Assembly (NCBI GenBank): GCA_039917855.1
Contig: JBDSIR010000098.1
Span: 1 to 64,000, forward strand
DNA: 64,000 nt
From: CAMLHU01 sp039917855
GTDB taxonomy: Bacteria; Gemmatimonadota; Gemmatimonadetes; Gemmatimonadales; GWC2-71-9
Direction of reading: 5' to 3'
In this document: positions 42,111 through 50,901 of the stretch, piece after piece
How the letters are laid out: each line of letters opens with the position of its first letter
Numbering within the stretch: the stretch's first letter is position 1
The notes under the pieces: generated by a model
Told to the model about the DNA's origin: nothing
The model's database searches: none
What the model saw: only the letters and a program-made list of their open reading frames with translations
Program-made: the position numbers and the translations under genes

Positions 42111-44107
42111 TAGCGGAGCTCCTCCATAAGGCGGTCCGCGAGGTCGGGCCAGTCCCAGACCATCTTCTCGGCGCTCTTCACGCCGCCCGAGGTCGTGACG
42201 ACGATGCCGCTGGAGCGTCGGGTGGCGCCGCTCTTCCGCTCGGCTCCCGAGAGCGGCCCCTCGAGCACCTCGCGCGCCAAGCCGGCGCTCGGGCTCACGT
42301 TCTGGGCCTCGGCGGCCCCCAGCAGGCGCTGCACCAGACCCAGCACGGCGCGGAGCGATTCGGCCGGACGCCCGGCCAGATACGCCGCCAGCTCCGTGTC
42401 GCTCGACCCGAGCCGCTCGTGGAGGGCACGTTCGACCACGCCAAGGCGCAGTTCGCGTTCGGGCGCGCCGAGGGAGACGACGAGCCCGCCTTCGAGCCGG
42501 CTCCGGAGCCGCTCCTCGAGGCCGGTCAGGTCGCGCACGGGGACCGCGCTGGTGAAGAGGAGCTGGCGTCCCTGCCCCAGCAGCTGGTCGAAGAGCCAGA
42601 AGAGCTCTTCCTGAGTGCGATCCTTCCCCTGCAGGAGGTGGATGTCGTCGATGCAGAGCGCGGCGACACGCCGGTAGCGCGCCCGCCAGACGGCGACGCG
42701 ATCGCGCTCGATGGCCTCGATCAGTTCCTGGGTGAAGTCCTGCGCACCGAGGCAGGCGACCACGGCGCCTTCGCGTGCGGCGAGGGCATTGGCCACCGCC
42801 TGCAACAGGTGGGTCTTGCCGAGCCCGCTCCCCGCGACGATGACGTAGGGATTGTACTTGGTGGCCGGTTCCTCGACGACGCTGTGCGCGGCCCGCACCG
42901 CGATCCGGTTGGAGGGCCCTTCGACGAACTCCTCGAGCCGGTAGAGCGGCGAGGGTCCTGGTGGCGGGTTGGACCCGGCGCGCGCACGATCGGTGAGGGT
43001 GGTGGCTCCCGCGAGATCGTCGGGATCACGGAAAGCGGCGCTCCCCGCGAGCTGCGGCTCGAGCTCGACCGCCTCGGCCTCGAGTGCGCGAAGCCGGGCG
43101 ACGTCCGCTTCGTATTGCAGGATCGCGGAGAGCGGATCGCCCGGGGACTCCTGCGCGAGGAGGGCGGAGAGACGCACGGTGCGGAACCCCTCGCCTTCCC
43201 AGCGCATGATGGCCTCGCCCACCCGAGTGCGCCACGCTTCGACCTGGGCGTTGACCGTGGTGGTGATGTCGCTGAGGAAGGAGTCGAACTCGCCGGGGGC
43301 GGTCGCCGACTCCTTGTCGGGCCCAGGTGAAGCGTTGGCGGGCGAGACGTTCGCGGGCGAGACGCCCACGCGACTCGCGCTCGGGGCGGGACCTCCCACG
43401 AGCACTTCGCGGGCGGTGTCGGCATCGAGCGGGGTATCGCTGACCGACTGCCAGGCGATGAGGCGGTTGAGCCCGCCGATGAGCTCGCGGACGTTCCCGT
43501 CGATCAGTGTCGCCACGACCTCGAGCACGCCGGGGGGGAGGGTCTGGTTGCGCTCCTCGGCCTGGCGCCGGAGGATCGCGATGCGGGTCTCGAGATCGGG
43601 AGCGAAGACGTCGATGACGAGCCCGCCGGCGAAGCGCTGGATGAGCCGCTCATCGAGCGCCTCGATCTCGCTGGGCGGCCGGTCGCTGGACATCACGATC
43701 TGGCGGCCGGCGGTGGTCATCTGGTCGACGAGCCGCAGGAGCTCGGACTGCACCTCGCGCCGGTGGGTGAGGAACTGCACGTCGTCGAGGAGGAGGAGGC
43801 CGGTCTCGGCGTATCGGCGCCGGTAGGCGTCGCCCTGGCCCGCGCCGATGGCGGCGTGGAAGGCTTCGACGAAATCGTCGCAGGTGATGTAGTCGACCGT
43901 GAGCGAGGGCGAGATGCTCCGGGCCAGATGCCCGACCGCCATCAGCAGGTGGGTCTTGCCCAGCCCCGGTCCGCCGTAGACGAAGAGCGGGTTATACGCC
44001 GATCCCGGTGACTCCGCCACCGCCCGCGCCGCGGTGACGGCGAGGCGGTTCGCGGCGCCGACGATGTAGACGTCGAACCGGAATCGGGGGTTGAGCTGGT
44101 CGGTCAT
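42110..44107 (-). CDS. Tandem DnaA-type AAA+ ATPase without DNA-binding domain
   Basis: 665 residues with two DnaA-like AAA+ modules. Module 1: FRFDVYIVGAANRLAVTAARAVAESPGSAYNPLFVYGGPGLGKTHLL (Walker A 45-52, Lys51), LLLLDDVQFL (Walker B 104-113), box VII LDERLIQRFAGGLVIDV and sensor 2 NVRELIGGLNRL. Module 2 repeats the pattern: FVEGPSNRIAVRAAHSVVEEPATKYNPYVIVAGSGLGKTHLL (Lys431), CIDDIHLLQG, EERLRSRLEGGLVVSL. A coiled linker of about 150 residues with SPANVSPANAS repeats separates them. DnaA domain IV is absent; the tail ends PDLADRLMEEL. It is translationally coupled to mglA and to DUF4388-TPR (1). A DnaA/Hda-derived switch for a signalling complex is my inference. Confidence 0.85.
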   Translation of the reverse strand: MTDQLNPRFRFDVYIVGAANRLAVTAARAVAESPGSAYNPLFVYGGPGLGKTHLLMAVGHLARSISPSLTVDYITCDDFVEAFHAAIGAGQGDAYRRRYAETGLLLLDDVQFLTHRREVQSELLRLVDQMTTAGRQIVMSSDRPPSEIEALDERLIQRFAGGLVIDVFAPDLETRIAILRRQAEERNQTLPPGVLEVVATLIDGNVRELIGGLNRLIAWQSVSDTPLDADTAREVLVGGPAPSASRVGVSPANVSPANASPGPDKESATAPGEFDSFLSDITTTVNAQVEAWRTRVGEAIMRWEGEGFRTVRLSALLAQESPGDPLSAILQYEADVARLRALEAEAVELEPQLAGSAAFRDPDDLAGATTLTDRARAGSNPPPGPSPLYRLEEFVEGPSNRIAVRAAHSVVEEPATKYNPYVIVAGSGLGKTHLLQAVANALAAREGAVVACLGAQDFTQELIEAIERDRVAVWRARYRRVAALCIDDIHLLQGKDRTQEELFWLFDQLLGQGRQLLFTSAVPVRDLTGLEERLRSRLEGGLVVSLGAPERELRLGVVERALHERLGSSDTELAAYLAGRPAESLRAVLGLVQRLLGAAEAQNVSPSAGLAREVLEGPLSGAERKSGATRRSSGIVVTTSGGVKSAEKMVWDWPDLADRLMEELR

Positions 44108-44709
44108 CCGCTCACGGGCTGCGTCTGCGCGAGGCGCTTGAGGACCTGCTCCGAGATCCCCTTGAGGGTCTCGAACACCCCGCTGCCGTGGAGCGCGTCG
44201 CCGGCGAAGCTCTTCACGTTCCGGAAGTTGATCGCGTCATCGAGCTCCGCCTGGCTCAGGATGAGCTCGGGGGGAAGGTCCTGCTTGTTGTACTGGAACA
44301 CCGTGGGGAAGGTGCGCACGTCCACGCCCTGTTCGAGCAGGTTGATCTGGAGATTCTGCAGGCTCTCGAGGTTGTCCTCGAGCCGGCGCGCCTGGCTGTC
44401 GGCCACGAAGACGACGCCGTCGGCCCCCTGCAGCACGAGCTTCCGGGTGGCATTGTAGTACACCTGCCCGGGCACGGTGTAGAGCTGGAACCGGGTGGTG
44501 AAGCCGGAGATCGAGCCGAGCTCGAGCGGCAGGAAATCGAAGAAGAGGGTGCGGTCGGTCTGGGTGGCGAGGGAGACCATCCGACCGCGCCGCGTGTCCG
44601 GCACGCGTCCGTAGATATAGTGCAGGTTCGTGGTCTTCCCGGACCGGCCAGGTCCGTAGTAGACGATCTTGCAGGTGATCTCACGGGCCGTGAAGTTGAC
44701 CAGGGACAT
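44104..44709 (-). CDS. MglA-type Ras-like GTPase
   Basis: 201 residues from ATG at 44709. G1 is GPGRSGKT at 19-26; TVPGQ at 78-82 is the MglA form of the switch-II motif; NKQD at 141-144 is G4. FQLYTVPGQVYYNATRKLVLQGADGVVFVADSQ is closely MglA-like. MglA controls polarity and motility in myxobacteria and related bacteria, with the roadblock protein MglB as its GAP. It overlaps the DnaA-type gene by 4 bp (ATGA) and follows the roadblock gene by 4 bp. Confidence 0.95.
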   Translation of the reverse strand: MSLVNFTAREITCKIVYYGPGRSGKTTNLHYIYGRVPDTRRGRMVSLATQTDRTLFFDFLPLELGSISGFTTRFQLYTVPGQVYYNATRKLVLQGADGVVFVADSQARRLEDNLESLQNLQINLLEQGVDVRTFPTVFQYNKQDLPPELILSQAELDDAINFRNVKSFAGDALHGSGVFETLKGISEQVLKRLAQTQPVSG

Positions 44710-44713
44710 GGCC

Positions 44714-45175
44714 TCAGCTCCCGAAAAGCGTACGGAGACTCGCGTTGAGCTCGCGCTCGAAGTCCGCGGCCAGCACCGGCTGGGGGGCGGGGGCCTCAGG
44801 GGCGGCCTCCGCAAGATCCTTGACGAGCTGCTCGAAGAACAACTGCACCAATCCGAGTGAGGTGTCGGGGCCGAAGACCACCAGCCCCACCCAGCGACCG
44901 CGGGGGGTCTCGAAGCTCGCCAGCAGGTGCGCTTGGTGAGGCCCCTGGTGCACGACGGTGGTGAACGGCTCCCACTTGAGCGTCCGGGCGAGCTCACTGG
45001 TCGAAGCTACGATACCGGCACCGAGTGCGGCGACCCCCATCACGTCCACCGCGCGGACGAAGCCGTGCTGGGCGACCACCTGTCCGGCCGTGGTCATCAG
45101 CAGGCAGAGCCGGGCCTGGCTTTCGGCCAGAAAGGACTCCATCGGGGCGGCGACCCAGGGCTCGACGGCGCGCAT
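44714..45175 (-). CDS. Roadblock/LC7 protein, MglB-like
   Basis: 153 residues. Roadblock fold: ESFLAESQARLCLLMTTAGQVVAQHGFVRAVDVMGVAALGAGIVASTSELARTLKWEPFTTVVHQGPHQAHLLASFETPRGRWVGLVVFGPDTSLGLVQLFFEQLVKDL. The proline-rich stretch and LNASLRTLFG tail are extra. Its place directly before mglA, as in mglBA operons, supports an MglB-like GAP or partner role. Confidence 0.85.
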   Translation of the reverse strand: MRAVEPWVAAPMESFLAESQARLCLLMTTAGQVVAQHGFVRAVDVMGVAALGAGIVASTSELARTLKWEPFTTVVHQGPHQAHLLASFETPRGRWVGLVVFGPDTSLGLVQLFFEQLVKDLAEAAPEAPAPQPVLAADFERELNASLRTLFGS

Positions 45176-45528
45176 CAGCCGAGGATCTCCAGGGCACGGA
45201 GCATCTCGATCCGGGCGAGCCCGGCGTTGACGGTCCGTTCGGCGACGGCCACGAGGAGCAGGTCCTCGCCGTGCGGGGCCGCCAGGAGCGTCCCCCCCGA
45301 GGCGGTAAGATGCATGAATCGCGGCGCCCCCCGTCCCGCCCCTTCCACCGCCCGCCTGAGCCGCGAGGCGAGGCTCGCCGCCAAGGCGGCGACCGCGCTC
45401 CCCTTCATCTCATCCATCAGCGCCTCGGCCACCACCACTCCATCGGCGGCGGAGACCAGCATCGCGCCCCGCACCCCGGGCACGTGGGTCACCAGCTCGA
45501 GCGCGGCTTCGAAGGGGCTCGCGCTCAC
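45175..45528 (-). CDS. Small roadblock/LC7 protein
   Basis: 117 residues from GTG at 45528 (GTGA overlap upstream, TGATG overlap downstream). FEAALELVTHVPGVRGAMLVSAADGVVVAEALMDEMKGSAVAALAASLASRLRRAVEGAG and LLAAPHGEDLLLVAVAERTVNAGLARIEML are the two roadblock halves. A minimal single-domain version, possibly a dimer partner of the neighbouring roadblock proteins. Confidence 0.85.
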   Translation of the reverse strand: MSASPFEAALELVTHVPGVRGAMLVSAADGVVVAEALMDEMKGSAVAALAASLASRLRRAVEGAGRGAPRFMHLTASGGTLLAAPHGEDLLLVAVAERTVNAGLARIEMLRALEILG

Positions 45529-46376
45529 GTGAGCGTCTCCATCCAGGCGCGGGCGGCGCGGGCGGCGCGTTCGGCGGCGACCTGCAACCGTCCGGTCGGC
45601 ACGCTGGTATCCCGGACCACGAGGAGGAGCGCCTCCGAGCTGGCGGGGAGCAGGGCGGCGTTCCCTCCGGGCGATTCGAGCACCACGATCTCCCACTGCC
45701 CCAGCCCCAGAAGCTTCGCCGATCGCGCCGCTTCGCGCGAGACGCCGGCCAGGTGGGCCGCCACCACGTCGGCGACGTCGACGCCGTCGGGGGCGCGCAA
45801 CCCGCCGCCGAGTCGGAGCCCCTGCGTGTCGACCAGAAGGAGGCCGTTCTCCGCACCCTCGAGCCCGGCGAAGATCGCGGCACGGGCGGCGGCGTCATCT
45901 TCGGTGATCGGGGTCGCGGGTATGGCGGCCTGTGCGGGGGTGGGCGCGGGTACGGCGACCACCTGTCCCGCATCGGCGAGCGCAGCCCGGACCCGCGCGG
46001 CGGCGTGCCGGAGGCTGGCGTCGTCGGATGCTTCGCTGAGCGCGGCCTCGAGATGCTGGAGCGCCTCGGCGGCCCGACCGGCCTTGAAGAAGAGGAAACC
46101 GAGCCCCTTGTGGGCCCCCGCGTGCTGGGGGTCGAGCCGAAGCGCCATGTCCCACTCGTCGAACGCCCGTTCGAAATCGGCCCGATCGGTGAGGATCCGG
46201 GCGAACAGGTCGTGCGCGTCGGGAAGATGGGGATACCGACCCAGCCCCTGGAGCGCCACCTTCTGCGCCGAGTCGAGCTGACCACGACGTCGAAGGGCCT
46301 CCCCCAGCGGGAGAAAGACGAGGCTCGCCGGATCGGCGGCCAGCTGGGCGGTGAGGGCGCGGATGTCGTCGCTCAT
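45525..46376 (-). CDS. TPR protein with C-terminal roadblock-like domain
   Basis: 283 residues. TPR-type helices at 15-135 (VFLPLGEALRRRGQLDSAQKVALQGLGRYPHLPDAHDLFARILTDRADFERAFDEWDMALRLDP ...). After an Ala/Pro linker comes GLEGAENGLLLVDTQGLRLGGGL ... LGLGQWEIVVLESPGGNAALLPASSEALLLVVRDTSVPTGRLQVAAERAARAARAW, which fits a roadblock fold. It overlaps its neighbours by 4 bp on both sides. This is the third roadblock-type product in the operon. Confidence 0.75.
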   Translation of the reverse strand: MSDDIRALTAQLAADPASLVFLPLGEALRRRGQLDSAQKVALQGLGRYPHLPDAHDLFARILTDRADFERAFDEWDMALRLDPQHAGAHKGLGFLFFKAGRAAEALQHLEAALSEASDDASLRHAAARVRAALADAGQVVAVPAPTPAQAAIPATPITEDDAAARAAIFAGLEGAENGLLLVDTQGLRLGGGLRAPDGVDVADVVAAHLAGVSREAARSAKLLGLGQWEIVVLESPGGNAALLPASSEALLLVVRDTSVPTGRLQVAAERAARAARAWMETLT

Positions 46377-47509
46377 CGCAGCAGCTTCAATGCTTCATCG
46401 AGGGCCACTGCCGCGGCGCGGGCCTGTTCGACCTGGGGCTCCAGCGCCTGTTCCTCCGGGGGCATATCGGAGATCCGGCTCCAGCGAAGCAGCTGGTCGG
46501 CCGCGTCGTGGAAGCGGCCCCCGACGGCCAGCGCGGTCCCGAGGTAACGTTGTCCCGCGGCCGAACCGGGATCGTACTGGAGGACGCGGCGGAAGGCGTC
46601 GGCGGCTTCGGGGGCTCGGCCGAGGCCGAGGAGCGCCCGCCCGAGCACAAGGTGGGTCATCGGCTCGAGCGGATGGGTAAACATCACTTCCTGTGCGGCC
46701 AGCAGGGCACCCTGGGCATCTCCCTCCGCGAGCCGGTCCTCCGTGCGCGCGATCAGGATCGCGAGTTCGCGGCCTCCGGTGGCGGCGGTGGGACGGTGAG
46801 GATGCTCGAGCCCCACCACCCCGGCGGCGGCGAGTCCGAAGAGGGTCTTGGCCACATCGAATTCGGCGCGCCCGATCGCCAAGGCCACTTCGCGCACGTC
46901 GCGCTCGCCATCGATCACCGCGAGGATCGACCACTCGTCGGGATGGAGGTCGAGTGAGCCGCCATCGGCGGCCGAGAGCTTCGGCACGATGCCGAGGTGC
47001 GGGATGCGGGTCTGGATCTGCGACCACTCGTCGATCCGGCGCGCGCCCTCCATGAGGACCGCCTCGACCGGGATCCTGACGTCGACCTCGGCGAACTTCT
47101 CGGACGGCGCACCCTCCTCGAAGGAGAAGTATCCCTCCGACCAGCTCATCAGCTCGAAGACGACCGCCTCGACCTGGGCCCGCACCTGGCGCTGCAGTTC
47201 GCGTTGGGACACCGCACCGATGGCCACGAGCACGTCGCCCAGGCGCCGCTCGTCACCAGCCTTCTGCATATCGCGGGCACGATGCAGATCTTCTTCGCGC
47301 ACCTTGCCCGCCTGCAGCAGCATGGTGCCGAGCGGATGTGGGTTCGACTTGATCTCGGCGAAGACCACGGCGCCCCGGTCGAACACGACCGTGCCGGCGT
47401 TCTGGCGCAGCTGGGAGGAGACGCGCAGGACCCCGGTCTTCCGGCTCAGGTCGAGCAGCTGGAAGACATCGTGGATGCCGAGTTCCTTGAGCGGTCCCTC
47501 GATCGCCAT
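46373..47509 (-). CDS. DUF4388-TPR protein (2)
   Basis: 378 residues. It opens AIEGPLKELGIHDVFQLLDLSRKTGVLRVSSQLRQNAGTVVFDRGAVVFAEIK (DUF4388) and continues with LGTMLLQAGKVREEDLHRARDMQ, QVEAVVFELMSWSEGYFSFEEGA and MEGARRIDEWSQIQTRIP. These are the same order of blocks as in the 540-residue paralogue. Only two or three TPRs follow. It starts 2 bp after the big TPR gene. Confidence 0.85.
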   Translation of the reverse strand: MAIEGPLKELGIHDVFQLLDLSRKTGVLRVSSQLRQNAGTVVFDRGAVVFAEIKSNPHPLGTMLLQAGKVREEDLHRARDMQKAGDERRLGDVLVAIGAVSQRELQRQVRAQVEAVVFELMSWSEGYFSFEEGAPSEKFAEVDVRIPVEAVLMEGARRIDEWSQIQTRIPHLGIVPKLSAADGGSLDLHPDEWSILAVIDGERDVREVALAIGRAEFDVAKTLFGLAAAGVVGLEHPHRPTAATGGRELAILIARTEDRLAEGDAQGALLAAQEVMFTHPLEPMTHLVLGRALLGLGRAPEAADAFRRVLQYDPGSAAGQRYLGTALAVGGRFHDAADQLLRWSRISDMPPEEQALEPQVEQARAAAVALDEALKLLR

Positions 47510-47511
47510 CG

Positions 47512-50268
47512 TTAGCCCTCCCGCCCGGCGAAGATGTGGGCCAGGTCCTTCGCCGAGCGCGCATTCTTGCGCGAGGCGGTGGCGTAGTCACTGGATGGGG
47601 CGAGCTGGATGACCCGCTCCCAGGCCTCGACGGCTTCAGGATAGCGGCGATCGCCGTTGCGGGCGGAGCCCAGGTGATACCAGGCCTCGACCCGTTCAGG
47701 CTCGAAGCGGAGCACCCGCGAGAATGCTTCGGCGGCCTTGTCGGTGCGGCCCTGGTCGAGCAGGGAGCGGCCGAGGAGCACCAGCGCGTCGAAATCGTAG
47801 GGATCGGCCTCGAGGAGGGGGATGAGCAGCTCGAGCGCCGTGCCGGCCTGCCCGGTACGGCGGTAGAGATCGCCCAGCGCCAGCGTCGCCTGCGCGAAGG
47901 TCGGCAGGAGGTCGAGCGCATGTTCGTAGGAGGAACGCGCCTCAGGATGCCGTCCCTCCTGCTCCTGCAGGTGGCCGAGCTCGAACCAGACCTGCGGGAT
48001 CGCGGAGTCAAGCTCGATCGCCGCCTGGTACGCGGCGATCGCACCGCCGGCGTCACCGAGGCGGGCACAGACCGCGGCCTGCAGTTGGAACAGATCGGGG
48101 CGTCCGGGGGCGCGGGCCTGTGCGACGCGGACATACTCGAGCGCGCCCAGGGCATTGCCGCCATCCATCCGCGAGCGGGCGCCCACCACCAGCGCCTCGA
48201 CATCGGTGGGGCGCGCTTCGATCAGCGCCTCGGCGAGGGGGGCCGCCTCGGCGCTCCGTTCGAGGGCGAGGAGGGCGCGCACCTCGCCCAGTCGGGCGTC
48301 GGCGTCGTCGGCGCGGAGGAGGCGCGCTTCGCGGAAGCGTTCGAGCGCTTCGCCGTGGAAGCCACGGCGGGTGAAGACCTCGCCCTGAAGCACGGCGGCG
48401 CGCACCGGGTCGGCTCCACGCTGGAGGGCCCGGGCGACCTCGGCGGCGGCCCGGTCGAGGAAACCCTTGCTGAGCTGATCGCGCGCCATGGCGAGGTAGT
48501 CGTCGCCTGGGACGGCCGGGACGGCCGTCCCCACACCGGCCGTCCCCCCACTGGCCCTCCCCATGCCGGCAGTCCCGACCGCGGCACCCGCGGCGGCGGA
48601 TGTCGCCGGCTCCAGTTCGGTGAAGAGCTGGTCGAGGAGCCGCTGATCGAAGTTGAATTCTTCGCCCACTTCTTCGGCGTACACGTCGGCCGAGATCTCG
48701 GGAGCGATCGAGATGTGCGGATCCTCGTACTGCAGATCGATCGCGAGCGCGTACTTCTGGGGCACGTAGTACGGTTCGAGCTCGAGGGCGCGCTTGGTCT
48801 CGCGGAGGGCGCCGTCGAAGTCGCCGAGGTGGCTGAGCGTGAAGCTCAGGTTGTAGTGGGCAGAGGCGAGCTTGTCGTCGGCCTCGACGGCGCGGGCGAA
48901 GGCGTTCTTGGCGTCGGCGTACCGCTTGAGCTCGACCAGCACGAGGCCGATGCCGTTCCACGCCACCGCGTTCTGGGGATGGTCGGCGAGGACCTGCCGA
49001 TAGGCCTCGAGCGCCAGCTGGAAGCGGCGTTGCTGGAACAGGAGGAGCGCGAGGTTGAGCCGGGCGGCCGCGAGGTCGCGCTTGCCGCGGAGTGCGGCCT
49101 GGAAGGACTCCTGGGCGCCTTCGATGTCATTGAGCTGGCTGCGCAGGACGCCGAGGTTGTTCCAGGCGAGGCCGTAATTGGGATCGTTCGCGGTGGCGCG
49201 CGCATAGCCCGCGGCGGCCTCGTCGCGCCGGTTGGCCTGGTGGAGACAGACGGCGCGCTCGTTCCAGAGCTTGGGACTGTCGGGGAATTCCTGGACCAGT
49301 CCGTCGTAGAGCTCGAGGGCGGCCGCGAGGTCGCGGCGGATGAGGTGCACCTCGGCCATCGCCTGCAGCACCAGCCGGCGATCCTCGCCGCTGTCGAGGG
49401 CCAGACGATATTCGCGCAGGGCTTCGACGTAGTAGCCCTTCTGCCGAAAGGCGAGGCCGAGGTTGAAATGCGCCAGCATCTCCCCTTCGGCCACCTGGGG
49501 GCGCATCGCCTCGAGGGTGGAGCGCCGGCGGATGCCCTGATTGCGGCGTTCCTCGAGCGACAGGTTGGCCTGGGCGCGGCCGAGGGTGGGATTGAGCGCG
49601 AGGGCGCGCTTGGTCGCGGCGCGCGCCTGGTCGTGCTGGCCCATGTCGCCATAGACGAAGGCGAGCAGGTAGTGCGCGTCGGCATTGTCGGGATTGAGGC
49701 GGACGGCGCGGGCCAGGGCCGCGAGCGCGGCGTCATTGAGTCCGCGATTGTACAGCGCCTCGCCATAGTAGAACTGGGCGATGGAGCTCTCGGTATCGCG
49801 TTCGGCGGCCCGACGGAACCACTCGCTGGCTTGCTCCACCCCGCCGCGGCTCTTCTCGGCGAGGCCGAGCTGGATGAGCGCCGGGATATCGCCGGGGTGG
49901 CGGGCGAGGAGGGCCTCGAACTCTTCGATGGCCTCCGCGTGCTGACCGAGGGCTGCGAAGACGCGGCCAAGCTCCCAGCGGGCAGCGCGGTCGTCGGGCT
50001 GACGGCGGAGCGCTTCGCGGAGCTCGGCGACGCGGGTGTCGTAGTAGCCGGTGTTCTGGTAGGCGATGGCGAGGTTCGCCTGCGCCACTCCCATCTTCGG
50101 ATCGAGCTCGAGGGCGCGGGTGAATCCCGTGATCGCCTCCGGGATCAGCCCTTTCTGGTAATACAGAACGCCGAGGTTGTTGTGGGCCCCGGCGTCCGAA
50201 GGGTCGATCCGGCGCGCGAATGAGCGAAGGACCGCGAGGTCGCGTTCCGACGGCGCGGGCCCGGTCAT
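47512..50268 (-). CDS. Large TPR scaffold protein
   Basis: 918 residues, nearly all TPRs: about 13 before residue 540 (AHNNLGVLYYQKGLIPEAITGFTRALELDP opens the array) and about eight after 590, ending with a short basic tail. No signal peptide or membrane helix, so cytoplasmic. Between the two arrays lies a Gly/Ala/Val-rich hinge (TAGMGRASGGTAGVGTAVPAVPG, about 565-590) encoded by ACGGCCGTCCC-type repeats. It is flanked by cheC and DUF4388-TPR (2), so a scaffold for the signalling complex is plausible. Confidence 0.8.
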   Translation of the reverse strand: MTGPAPSERDLAVLRSFARRIDPSDAGAHNNLGVLYYQKGLIPEAITGFTRALELDPKMGVAQANLAIAYQNTGYYDTRVAELREALRRQPDDRAARWELGRVFAALGQHAEAIEEFEALLARHPGDIPALIQLGLAEKSRGGVEQASEWFRRAAERDTESSIAQFYYGEALYNRGLNDAALAALARAVRLNPDNADAHYLLAFVYGDMGQHDQARAATKRALALNPTLGRAQANLSLEERRNQGIRRRSTLEAMRPQVAEGEMLAHFNLGLAFRQKGYYVEALREYRLALDSGEDRRLVLQAMAEVHLIRRDLAAALELYDGLVQEFPDSPKLWNERAVCLHQANRRDEAAAGYARATANDPNYGLAWNNLGVLRSQLNDIEGAQESFQAALRGKRDLAAARLNLALLLFQQRRFQLALEAYRQVLADHPQNAVAWNGIGLVLVELKRYADAKNAFARAVEADDKLASAHYNLSFTLSHLGDFDGALRETKRALELEPYYVPQKYALAIDLQYEDPHISIAPEISADVYAEEVGEEFNFDQRLLDQLFTELEPATSAAAGAAVGTAGMGRASGGTAGVGTAVPAVPGDDYLAMARDQLSKGFLDRAAAEVARALQRGADPVRAAVLQGEVFTRRGFHGEALERFREARLLRADDADARLGEVRALLALERSAEAAPLAEALIEARPTDVEALVVGARSRMDGGNALGALEYVRVAQARAPGRPDLFQLQAAVCARLGDAGGAIAAYQAAIELDSAIPQVWFELGHLQEQEGRHPEARSSYEHALDLLPTFAQATLALGDLYRRTGQAGTALELLIPLLEADPYDFDALVLLGRSLLDQGRTDKAAEAFSRVLRFEPERVEAWYHLGSARNGDRRYPEAVEAWERVIQLAPSSDYATASRKNARSAKDLAHIFAGREG
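48500..48590. repeat. Short GC repeats inside the TPR scaffold gene
   Basis: Several direct and inverted copies of GGGACGGCC/GGCCGTCCC and GCCGGCAGTCCC over 90 bp, in frame, encoding the Gly/Ala/Val/Pro hinge between two TPR arrays. Confidence 0.55.
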
Positions 50269-50272
50269 CGGT

Positions 50273-50893
50273 TCAAGTCAGGCGGATGGCGTCGAAGATC
50301 GCCCGCAGCGACGCAAGGTCGGGCAGGAGCAGGAAATGCCCCCGGAGCTGCACGGGCGAGTCGAGGAAGTTGAATTCGGTCTCGACGCAGAACACGTAGT
50401 CGCGATCGTGGCCGAAGTTGAGGTAGGCGGTGGTGAGCACCGCCCCCGCCTGGTCCACCACGAGGCTGGGGACCGACGGCAGCAGCATCATCCCCATGAA
50501 ATCGCTGAGCGCGTTCATGTAGGCGCTGGAGAGGATGTTGCCCGTCTCCTTGAGTCCCGACTCCTCCATCGCGCCGAATTCCTGGGTCGTCCCCGGGGCC
50601 CGGCGGAAGAGGATGTCGGAGAGGGTCCGCGCCGAGCTGATCGGAAAGATGACCAGGGTCCGCCCGGTGAGGTCGCCGAGCATGTGCATCATCACGGCGG
50701 CGATGGGGTCGTCAGGCTGGCCCAGCAACTCGGGGACCTCTTCGAGCCGCAGGATGTTGACCCGCGGGACGGAGATCATGATCCGGCTGTTGACCATCAG
50801 CCCGAGGGCCGTCGCCGCATGACCGGCGCCGATGTTGGCCACTTCTCGCAGGGCATCGAGCTGGAGGGCCTGCAGGTCGCGCACGTCGTCCAT
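50273..50893 (-). CDS. cheC: CheY-P phosphatase CheC
   Basis: 206 residues. Two CheC/FliY phosphatase motifs: LDALREVANIGAGHAATAL near the start and EESGLKETGNILSSAYMNALSDFMG in the second half, each with the conserved Glu and Asn. CheC dephosphorylates CheY-P and binds CheD in other species. It lies 8 bp after cheA. Confidence 0.94.
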   Translation of the reverse strand: MDDVRDLQALQLDALREVANIGAGHAATALGLMVNSRIMISVPRVNILRLEEVPELLGQPDDPIAAVMMHMLGDLTGRTLVIFPISSARTLSDILFRRAPGTTQEFGAMEESGLKETGNILSSAYMNALSDFMGMMLLPSVPSLVVDQAGAVLTTAYLNFGHDRDYVFCVETEFNFLDSPVQLRGHFLLLPDLASLRAIFDAIRLT

Positions 50894-50901
50894 GGTGCTC
50901 C

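Noticed and set aside
42110..44107. The DnaA-type gene as the chromosomal dnaA next to oriC
   Set aside because: Domain IV is absent, the AAA+ domain is duplicated, no dnaN/recF or DnaA-box cluster was noticed nearby, and it is embedded in a signalling operon.
47536..50223. An 895-codon open frame on the plus strand opposite the TPR scaffold gene
   Set aside because: The minus-strand frame has a regular TPR pattern and matches operon spacing; the plus frame is low-complexity shadow.
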